The notes beneath the pieces were generated by a model. That model had not been told where the DNA came from. It ran no database searches and saw only the letters and a list, made by a program, of their open reading frames with translations. This document shows positions 58,230-64,000 of a DNA stretch of 64,000 nt, piece by piece. Source of the stretch: Rhodocyclales bacterium (GTDB lineage: Bacteria; Pseudomonadota; Gammaproteobacteria; Burkholderiales; Rhodocyclaceae); assembly GCA_028292505.1 (NCBI GenBank), contig JAQGMF010000010.1, forward strand, positions 310,001 to 374,000, in the 5' to 3' direction. How positions within the stretch are numbered: the first letter of the stretch is position 1; the number at the start of each line of letters is the position of its first letter. The position numbers were made by a program, and so were the translations under genes.

Positions 58230-58535
58230 CTAACCGGCCTTCCTTGCGCGACGCAATTCCTGGCTTATGGTTTTGCGAACGGTCTCGGTAAGTGACTCAC
58301 CGAGCATCGCCTGCTTCAACGATTCATTGATCAAGGTTTGATAGCCGCGCGCTCCAGCCTTGGCTTTGAAGTGCTCGATCACGGCGCGGTCGATGAAGAT
58401 GTTGACGCGCTGCTTGTTCGGCAGAAGCTTGCCTGTTGGCGCACGCTTGCGCAAGACCAGCTTGCCGGCGTCGATGTCTGCCCGGCTCAGCGCCGGTGCA
58501 TCATCGGAGATAGTCGCGGTAGATTGCTTTTTCAT
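58230..58535 (-). CDS. brnA: BrnA-type antitoxin
   Basis: 101 residues. It has a disordered N-terminus and a ribbon-helix-helix-like DNA-binding segment (KQRVNIFIDRAVIEHFKAKA) followed by GARGYQTLINESLKQAM. It binds BrnT and represses the operon. Its start lies inside the 3' end of brnT (overlap 58501-58535), so they are translationally coupled. The C-terminus is extended (LGESLTETVRKTISQELRRA). Confidence 0.92.
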   Translation of the reverse strand: MKKQSTATISDDAPALSRADIDAGKLVLRKRAPTGKLLPNKQRVNIFIDRAVIEHFKAKAGARGYQTLINESLKQAMLGESLTETVRKTISQELRRARKAG

Positions 58536-58776
58536 CTTTGCTTGCCTTTCGCATCGAAATGACGCGTACCTTGTCATCATTCTCGGTGGTGACGATCACC
58601 ACCAATTCGTCGTTCAAAGGGCCTATCGTGACGTAGCGCTGTTCATCATAATCAAAGCGCCGGTCCTCAAAAGTCACCGTCAGACCACTTTCGATGACGA
58701 GCTTGGCATCGGCCAAATCAAAGCCATGCTTGTCCTGATTGGTAGCCTGCTTCTTCTGATCAAAGCTGTAGCGCAT
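58501..58776 (-). CDS. brnT: BrnT-type ribonuclease toxin
   Basis: 91 residues of the BrnT fold (RelE-like): FDQKKQATNQDKHGFDLADA, VTFEDRRFDYDEQRYVTIGP, VTTENDDKVRVISMRKASKD and EKAIYRDY. The toxin-first order is typical of brnTA. It cleaves RNA and stops translation when BrnA is lost. Confidence 0.94.
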   Translation of the reverse strand: MRYSFDQKKQATNQDKHGFDLADAKLVIESGLTVTFEDRRFDYDEQRYVTIGPLNDELVVIVTTENDDKVRVISMRKASKDEKAIYRDYLR

Positions 58777-58786
58777 GGTTTGATTG

Positions 58787-58807
58787 TATGTGTATTTTTA
58801 TGCGTAT
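58787..58807. promoter_or_regulatory. Direct-repeat operator candidate of brnTA
   Basis: TATGTGTAT (58787-58795) and TATGCGTAT (58799-58807) are near-identical nonamers 12 bases apart, starting 11 bases upstream of the brnT ATG. They lie in an AT-rich promoter and are candidate BrnA sites. Confidence 0.45.
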
Positions 58808-58858
58808 TCAAACTTGCCATTATGAATTCACTGCCGGTATGCTTTTAGACTCCCTCCA

Positions 58859-60121
58859 ATGATCCTGAACTTCATCTGGCTGTTCTTCTTTTTCGGCGCC
58901 TTCATCGCCTGCCTGTTTCAGTGGCTGGTGCTGGGTGACGCGAGCATCTTCAGCAAGGTCGTGCAGGATTCATTCGACATGTCGAAGACGGCGTTCGAGA
59001 TCGGTCTCGGCCTGACCGGCATTCTCTCTTTCTGGCTCGGCGTGATGAAGATCGGCGAGCGCGCCGGTGCAGTGCAGATGCTCGGTCAGCTGGTCGATCC
59101 GCTATTCCGGCGCCTGTTTCCAGGCATTCCCGCTGGCCACCCAGCGACGGGCTCGATGCTGATGAATATCAGCGCCAATCTGCTCGGCCTCGATAACGCC
59201 GCAACGCCGATGGGCATCAAGGCGATGAAGGAATTGCAAGCGCTCAACGAGCAGGATGTCGCGCGCAATGGCGGCGACAAGGAGACCGCTTCCGACGCGC
59301 AGATCCTATTCGTCGTGCTGCATTCGAGCAGCCTGACCTTGCTGCCAGTGAGCATCATGACCTACCGCGCACAGCTTGGCGCGGCGAACCCGGCGGATGT
59401 CTTCCTGCCGATTCTGCTGGCGACTTTCTTTAGCACGTTGGCCGGCCTGATCGCGGTGAGTTTCTTCCAGAAGATCCGTCTGCGTAATCCCATTGTCATA
59501 GCCTGGCTGCTGGGCCTGACCATGGCCGTGCTCGGCACGCTGTGGTACTTCGCGCGGCTATCGGCGGAGCAATTGGGCGCGACCAGTGCACTGATCAGCG
59601 GGCTCGTATTGCTCGGCCTGATCGTAAGCTTCATGGCGCTGGCTGTGGTACGCAAGGTGAATGCCTTCGAGACCTTCATCGAGGGTGCGCGCGAAGGCTT
59701 CAATACCGCTGTCATGGTGGTGCCGTACCTGGTAGCGATCCTCGTCGGCATCGCTGTCTTTCGCGCCAGCGGCGCCATGGATTTCCTGATGCATGGCGTC
59801 GCCACTGTACTGACGGCGATGGGCCTGCCGGCCGATGTGGTGCCCGCGCTGCCGACAGCATTCATGAAGCCGCTCAGCGGCAGCGGCGCGCGCGGCTTGA
59901 TGATCGATACGATGAAGACTTTCGGTGCAGACAGTTTTGCCGGCCGCCTGAGCTGCCTGTTGCAAGGTGCGACCGATACCACTTTCTACGTGGTGGCCGT
60001 GTATTTCGGCGCCATCGGCGTGCGCAACACACGCCACACCATCGCCTGCAGCTTGATTGCAGATCTGGTCGGCGCCATTGCCGCCATTTGCATGGCTTAC
60101 CTGTTTTTCCCGCCGCGATAA
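58859..60121 (+). CDS. Nucleoside-recognition (Gate) domain membrane protein, SpmA-SpmB-like fusion
   Basis: 420 residues with about ten transmembrane helices. The N-terminal half resembles SpmA (FEIGLGLTGILSFWLGVMKI, HPATGSMLMNISANLLGLDN and AATPMGIKAM) and the C-terminal half SpmB (EGFNTAVMVVPYLVAILVGI, PLSGSGARGLMIDTMKTFGA). Both carry Gate/nucleoside-recognition motifs. In non-sporulating bacteria the role is unknown; transport of a small molecule across the inner membrane is likely. Confidence 0.92.
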   Translation: MILNFIWLFFFFGAFIACLFQWLVLGDASIFSKVVQDSFDMSKTAFEIGLGLTGILSFWLGVMKIGERAGAVQMLGQLVDPLFRRLFPGIPAGHPATGSMLMNISANLLGLDNAATPMGIKAMKELQALNEQDVARNGGDKETASDAQILFVVLHSSSLTLLPVSIMTYRAQLGAANPADVFLPILLATFFSTLAGLIAVSFFQKIRLRNPIVIAWLLGLTMAVLGTLWYFARLSAEQLGATSALISGLVLLGLIVSFMALAVVRKVNAFETFIEGAREGFNTAVMVVPYLVAILVGIAVFRASGAMDFLMHGVATVLTAMGLPADVVPALPTAFMKPLSGSGARGLMIDTMKTFGADSFAGRLSCLLQGATDTTFYVVAVYFGAIGVRNTRHTIACSLIADLVGAIAAICMAYLFFPPR

Positions 60122-60220
60122 CGTCGCATCTGAATCCGAGCGCCCCCTCGCAACGTAGTAGAGATGAGCGCCAACGGGAATTGAATTTGCTGCGATATCC
60201 ATAGCCATGCGCTCAAAGCA

Positions 60221-60304
60221 CGTCATTCCTGGGAAGGCGGGAATCCAGCGGCTTTAGCACGGCGGTAGCAACGACACTGGATTCCCGCCTTCGCGGGAAT
60301 GACG
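60221..60304. repeat. Dispersed palindromic repeat, family C (two inverted units)
   Basis: The left unit starts CGTCATTCCTGGGAAGGCGG; the right unit ends CCGCCTTCGCGGGAATGACG. The inner ATCCAG and CTGGAT ends face each other across about 25 bases. It fills most of the gap between the SpmAB-like and DoxX genes. Confidence 0.75.
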
Positions 60305-60315
60305 GAGAAGACCTC

Positions 60316-60732
60316 ATGTACCCTGGTCACACCTTGTCCGAAAAGCTGCTCGCGACCTTTTTCGTCGCTGGCGGTACGCTGCATTTCCTCTTCCCGCACG
60401 CGTATGCAAACATCATCCCGTCATGGATTCCGCAACACCTGCTCATGGTGTGGATCAGCGGCGCGTGCGAGATTGCCGGCGGGCTTGGCGTGCTCGACGC
60501 GCGACTGCGGCGCATGGCGGGCCTTGGCCTGATCGCCTTGTCTTTGGCCGTATTTCCAGCCAACGTACAGATGTTCCTCAATACCTATGCGGCTGATCAT
60601 TCAATCGCGACGCAGGCGCTTCTGTTGTTGCGCCTACCCTTGCAGCTTCCGCTCCTATACTGGATCTGGCGCACTGCCGTAGCGCCTGATGCGGCGGAGC
60701 CTGCGCCGGTTTTGCACAGGAGAAGCAAATGA
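60316..60732 (+). CDS. DoxX-like small membrane protein
   Basis: 138 residues with four predicted helices: KLLATFFVAGGTLHFLFPHA, LLMVWISGACEIAGGLGVLD, MAGLGLIALSLAVFPANVQM and LLLRLPLQLPLLYWIWRTA. GxLHF and P-x-W-x-P in the first loop are typical DoxX-like features. Coupled to the SRPBCC gene by overlap (ATGA). Possibly a quinone-linked or thiosulfate-related membrane partner; unproven. Confidence 0.85.
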   Translation: MYPGHTLSEKLLATFFVAGGTLHFLFPHAYANIIPSWIPQHLLMVWISGACEIAGGLGVLDARLRRMAGLGLIALSLAVFPANVQMFLNTYAADHSIATQALLLLRLPLQLPLLYWIWRTAVAPDAAEPAPVLHRRSK

Positions 60733-61169
60733 CCGAACTTGAATTGAAGGCTGTGCGTATTACGCACAGCTTTAAGGCGTCTGCCGAAAGTGTTTTCGAT
60801 GCCTGGCTAAAGCCGGAGCGGGCACGCAAGTGGCTGTTCGCCACGGACACCGGCGAGATGGTGCACGCGGAGATCGAGGCGCGGGTCGGTGGCGGCTTTC
60901 GCCTTGTCGATCGGCGCAATGGCGAAGACGTTGAGCATATTGGCGAATACATCGAGATCGACCGGCCGCGTCGGCTCGTCTTCGACTTCGCAGTGCCCAG
61001 GTACGACCCGCGCAAGACGCGTGTCGCTGTCGAAATTGAAGCGCAGGGTACCGGCTGCGTACTGAGCCTTACGCATCATGGGGTTCCCGATGAATTTACC
61101 GAACGCACACGCTCGGGCTGGGCGAAGATTCTCGACGGGCTAGATGCCAGCCTGTCGCCCCTGCACTAA
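60729..61169 (+). CDS. SRPBCC / AHSA1-like protein
   Basis: 146 residues of the AHSA1 (activator of Hsp90-like) branch: AVRITHSFKASAESVFDAWL with KPERARKWLF, GGGFRLVDRRNGEDVEHIGE and RSGWAKILDGLDASL at the end. Cytoplasmic ligand-binding fold. Overlap with the DoxX-like gene suggests a two-gene unit. Confidence 0.9.
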   Translation: MTELELKAVRITHSFKASAESVFDAWLKPERARKWLFATDTGEMVHAEIEARVGGGFRLVDRRNGEDVEHIGEYIEIDRPRRLVFDFAVPRYDPRKTRVAVEIEAQGTGCVLSLTHHGVPDEFTERTRSGWAKILDGLDASLSPLH

Positions 61170-61198
61170 ATCCCGCAGGATTTCTGCTTGGTGTGCGC

Positions 61199-62170
61199 CT
61201 ACAGCATGCGGTCGCTCGGCTCAGCGAAGTAGAACCACTCGTTGCCCGGCAGGGAATTCGGGTTCGGGAATACCACGAAGCCATCGCGCGGCGCGCTGAC
61301 AATGCCGCCGTCATGGCGTTTGCCGACAGCCTCACCCTGCTTGACCGGGTCGAAGCTCTTCCACGGCTTTATGAAAGTGTCATCCGGATGCAGGCGATCG
61401 ATGACTTCGGCAAGGCGCAGCACTTCGGGTGCGGCGTGCGGCTCGGGCATGGGTGCGTCAATCAAGCCGATGAGGGCAAGGGTGCGGCGAATGGCCTGGT
61501 AAGCCACTTCGGGCGCGGCTGGATCGGTATGCTGCCCACATTCTAGCGTAATGGCATAGCCGCCCTGACTGCGCATGTATTCGGTCGTACCGACACCATA
61601 ACTCGGGTCGGTGCTAAGCATTTGCGCGCGCATGTCGGCCGAAGCATATGCCAGACGATTGGCAACGCCACGTGCGTAGGTATCGAGCCAGCCTTCGACG
61701 ATGCGCCGCGGGCCGAGGCGCACGGCCATCGCTTCCTCTTCTTGCGCGTGCGTGAAAGGCTCCAGCGTGCCGCTGTTGTTGCGCGGCCCGAGCATTGCAA
61801 ACGGTTCGCCCGGCGTATGGAAAGAATGCAGATCGAGCAGCACATCGTTGGCCGCCAGCAACGGGCATAGCACGTTGGCGATGCGGTCTTCGTAGTCGAG
61901 CGGCTCGTCGGTCGGACGCAGATTGCGATTGAGATTGCGATCGCCCATGCGCTGCCGCAACTTGTACGCCAGCGGGTTGGTGATCGGCACGAACGTAACC
62001 CGCCCGCGCGCCAGGATCAGATCGCCGATGTCGAACTCCGCAACGATGCGCTCGATACCTCGCGCGCCGCAGGTTTCATTGCCATGCACGGCGCCGAGCA
62101 CGAGCAGTTTCGGACCCGGCTGCAGGCCGGCAAAAGTGTGAATGCGCAGAGCGGTGGTGTGTTGCGTCAT
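61199..62170 (-). CDS. Succinylglutamate desuccinylase / aspartoacylase family protein
   Basis: 323-residue zinc carboxypeptidase-like deacylase. Zinc ligands are in GAVHGNETCG (His and Glu) and LLDLHSFH (His). The conserved NPLAYKLRQRMGDRNLNRN and ITLECGQHTDPAA (catalytic Glu) are present, followed by a beta-rich C-terminal domain (FDPVKQGEAVGKRHDGGIVS). Substrate unknown. ATG 62170 (MTQHTTALRIHTFAG) is used; upstream sequence is not conserved. Confidence 0.9.
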   Translation of the reverse strand: MTQHTTALRIHTFAGLQPGPKLLVLGAVHGNETCGARGIERIVAEFDIGDLILARGRVTFVPITNPLAYKLRQRMGDRNLNRNLRPTDEPLDYEDRIANVLCPLLAANDVLLDLHSFHTPGEPFAMLGPRNNSGTLEPFTHAQEEEAMAVRLGPRRIVEGWLDTYARGVANRLAYASADMRAQMLSTDPSYGVGTTEYMRSQGGYAITLECGQHTDPAAPEVAYQAIRRTLALIGLIDAPMPEPHAAPEVLRLAEVIDRLHPDDTFIKPWKSFDPVKQGEAVGKRHDGGIVSAPRDGFVVFPNPNSLPGNEWFYFAEPSDRML

Positions 62171-62296
62171 GATGTTTCCGTAATTTCCGGCTGTCCGGTG
62201 AAATCTTGAAAGGCATATCTTGGCATGAAACGTCGCATAGAGCCTGGCATGAAACGCGCGGTTCAAGATGCCTTCGCAAAGCGCATTCCCGAAACC

Positions 62297-63331
62297 TCAG
62301 CGGACGCTACAAAACGCGGCGAAAGCCTTATCGAACACGCTGCGCGGCAAGTCACGCACGATGAAGACGAGGCGCGAATCATGATCCTCGTCCGGCCACG
62401 CCGGCAAACTGCTGTCGGCATGGCGTTCGTGTTGCACGGCTTGCACGACACGCGGCGCATCCTCGCCGCGCACATTGAGCAGCCCCTTTATGCGCAGGAT
62501 GCGATCGCCGACGACGGATTGCAGCGTGTCCATCGCGCGCGAAAAATCGCCCCATGCGATGGGTTCGCTGAAACGCAGCAGATAGGTGTTTATGCTTTCA
62601 TCATGCAGGAGCGGCGCAGCACCGAACACACCGCCGCTCGCCTGCAGACGCGCCTGTTCCCGGATTGCTTCCTCGCCCAGCCAGCGCACCGCATCGGCGG
62701 TCTTGCTCACCGGGTCGTACAGGCTCATGCCTTCGAGTAGACCGACTGGCATCTTGCCCGGTTCGCTCCGCCCCAGCTGTGCCGTGGGATTCAAGGCGGC
62801 AACGCGTTCGCGCGCTTCCGCAATCTGCAGGCTGTCGGCCAGATCGCACTTGGTAAGCACGAGGCGATCGGCCATGGCCACCTGCTTGACGGCCTCTGCA
62901 TGCTGACCGAGTTGCCAATGAACGTTGCGTACATCTACCGTGGCAACCACACCTTCAAGACGAAAGCGCTCGGCAAGAAAGAAATCGCGCATCAAGGTGT
63001 GAATGACCGGCGCAGGATCGGCGAGGCCGCTGGTTTCGATGACGACGCGATCCAGTGCCTTGATCTCGCGGCTGAGACGACGCTTGAAAAGATCGCGCAG
63101 GCTGCGCGCCAGATCGCCGCGAACGCTGCAGCACAGGCAGCCCGATTCGAGCAGGGAGATGTCTTCACTGAGCTGTTGCACCAGCAGGTGGTCGAGACCG
63201 ATCTCGCCGACTTCGTTGATGAGCACCGCGCAGCCGGCCATGTGCGACTCGCGCAGCACGCTGGCCAACAGACTGGTCTTGCCGCTGCCCAGAAAGCCGG
63301 TAAGCAGGACAACGGGGATGCGCGAAGTCAT
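62297..63331 (-). CDS. COG0523/CobW-type GTP-binding metallochaperone
   Basis: 344-residue G3E GTPase. Walker A is GFLGSGKTS (12-20). The metal-binding CxCC is C65/C67/C68 in ESGCLCCSVRGD. The GTP specificity motif is LTKCD. The C-terminal CobW domain is present (INTYLLRFSEPIAWGDFSRA, LLNVRGEDAPRVVQAVQHE). The start lies 11 bases after the stop of the ZIP transporter gene, so they are an operon. Zinc allocation is the likely role (YjiA/ZigA-like). Confidence 0.93.
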   Translation of the reverse strand: MTSRIPVVLLTGFLGSGKTSLLASVLRESHMAGCAVLINEVGEIGLDHLLVQQLSEDISLLESGCLCCSVRGDLARSLRDLFKRRLSREIKALDRVVIETSGLADPAPVIHTLMRDFFLAERFRLEGVVATVDVRNVHWQLGQHAEAVKQVAMADRLVLTKCDLADSLQIAEARERVAALNPTAQLGRSEPGKMPVGLLEGMSLYDPVSKTADAVRWLGEEAIREQARLQASGGVFGAAPLLHDESINTYLLRFSEPIAWGDFSRAMDTLQSVVGDRILRIKGLLNVRGEDAPRVVQAVQHERHADSSLPAWPDEDHDSRLVFIVRDLPRSVFDKAFAAFCSVR

Positions 63332-63341
63332 GACAACGACA

Positions 63342-64000
63342 TCAATGCACAGCGGAGGCGCTGATCGCGATCAACGCGATGCCGACCAGCATGCATGCGG
63401 TCTGCCACATGGAAGTATGACGATGTCCTTCGCGACGAAGCATCGGCAGTAAATCGGAAATGGCAATGTACAGAAAGCTCGATGCGGCAACGATGAGAAT
63501 GTACGGCAACCAGCTTTGCGCGTGCGACAGCGCGAAGAAGCCGAGTATGCCGCCGAGGACCGAAGCCAAACTCGACACCCCATTGAGCAGCAGCGAACGC
63601 AGCGCCGAGTAGCCGGCCGCACGCACGATGGCAAAGGCGCCGGCTTCGTGAGGAATCTCGTGCGCAATCACGGCGAAAGCGGTACTCCAGCCGAGCGCCG
63701 GACTGGTCAGGAATGTAGCGGCGAGCAGGACGCCGTCGACGAAATTATGAAAGGTGTCGCCGATGATCACGGTAAATACGGCATTCCTGTCGATGCCATA
63801 TGCATGATGATGGTGGCCGTGCTCGTGCGGCGGGCAATGATGATCGTGCCCTTCTTCGTCCGGATGCGAATGGCGCCACACGGCCACGCGCTCGAGGCCA
63901 TAGAAGCACAGTAGGCTGATCAGCAGCGTGGCGAATAATTTGTGTGGCTCGACGCCGGCCTCGAAGGCTTCCGGCAACACATCCAGCAGCGCCACGGCCA
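63342..64000 (-). CDS. ZIP family metal transporter (N-terminus outside window)
   Basis: The visible 219 residues continue past 64000 in frame (AVALLDVLPEAFEAG at the edge). A cytoplasmic His-rich loop (SHPDEEGHDHHCPPHEHGHH) and the ZIP metal-binding helices with HNFVDG and HEIPHEAG are present. It imports or moves Zn or related divalent metals. It is upstream of the COG0523 GTPase in the same operon, supporting a zinc function. Partial gene; the true start is not visible. Confidence 0.93.
   Translation of the reverse strand, partial: AVALLDVLPEAFEAGVEPHKLFATLLISLLCFYGLERVAVWRHSHPDEEGHDHHCPPHEHGHHHHAYGIDRNAVFTVIIGDTFHNFVDGVLLAATFLTSPALGWSTAFAVIAHEIPHEAGAFAIVRAAGYSALRSLLLNGVSSLASVLGGILGFFALSHAQSWLPYILIVAASSFLYIAISDLLPMLRREGHRHTSMWQTACMLVGIALIAISASAVH

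Noticed and set aside
1-64000. Search for tRNA, rRNA, CRISPR arrays and insertion sequences
   Set aside because: No cloverleaf with a CCA-type end, no rRNA-like block, no regular repeat-spacer series and no transposase frame were recognised by eye; a tRNAscan/Infernal run would be decisive.

Overview
The window is about 60% GC, densely coded on both strands, and looks like the chromosome of a betaproteobacterium, most likely Burkholderiales (inferred from gene content and order: metX-metW-ampG, phoBR next to a DUF971 gene, trxC with an N-terminal zinc site, psd, and the FimW-like and DUF3717-like proteins). There is no rRNA, tRNA, CRISPR array, integrase or recognisable insertion sequence. 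The mobile-DNA signal is limited to short palindromic intergenic repeats of three families, three toxin-antitoxin modules, one gene remnant and two genes of mosaic base composition.

Layout. 1-971: ECF sigma factor translationally coupled to a probable membrane anti-sigma protein that runs off the left edge. 1066-5819: two divergent arms (deacetylase-like and SnoaL-like genes leftward; GGT-family amidohydrolase, RidA, cyanase and DUF1348 rightward) around a perfect palindrome, probably a nitrogen-scavenging set. 5849-9105: Fic protein with an inverted-repeat promoter, SMUG1-type uracil-DNA glycosylase, AmpG. 9135-11058: metXW behind a promoter, a SAM-II riboswitch and an attenuator. 11232-14551: sigma-54 activator, two GNAT acetyltransferases and a RES-Xre toxin-antitoxin pair. 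15105-22659: polyamine/membrane cluster. 22773-26927: gatB, a DUF971 gene and phoBR with a Pho box. 27004-33925: a conserved unknown, an SbmA/YddA-type ABC exporter, a hydrolase, a phage-type repressor, CsbD, a gluconokinase remnant and a His/Asp-rich exported protein. 34026-39725: psd, an esterase, an LLM oxidoreductase, a diguanylate cyclase and a small protein. 39797-43935: LexA-box UvrD-like helicase, DUF72 protein and Phd-VapC. 44190-50639: radical SAM, small membrane and SRPBCC proteins, DOMON-like protein, NamZ-type muramidase and an exported c-heme protein. 50932-58776: Ada, TrxC, TrmA, an FMN reductase, an osmoprotectant ABC component, arylamine acetyltransferase, 3-methyladenine glycosylase and BrnTA. 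58859 to the end: SpmAB-like protein, DoxX, SRPBCC, an aspartoacylase-family protein, and a COG0523 GTPase with a ZIP transporter.

The most interesting unit is 15105-22659. A FAD oxidoreductase with a Tat/lipoprotein-type N-terminus overlaps a membrane-embedded spermidine synthase. Divergent from them is a chain DUF350 - SPFH/SHOCT - TPR - DUF4178 - 51-residue Gly/Ser/Tyr-rich protein - SpeD. This pairs AdoMet decarboxylation and aminopropyl transfer with membrane-scaffold proteins, which suggests polyamine-type chemistry at the membrane rather than bulk polyamine supply. Its function is inference.

DNA repair is well represented but not clustered: SMUG1, Ada, 3-methyladenine glycosylase and a helicase with a perfect-ended LexA box. 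Regulatory sites read directly from the sequence are the SAM-II element, Pho box, LexA box and several palindromic operators.
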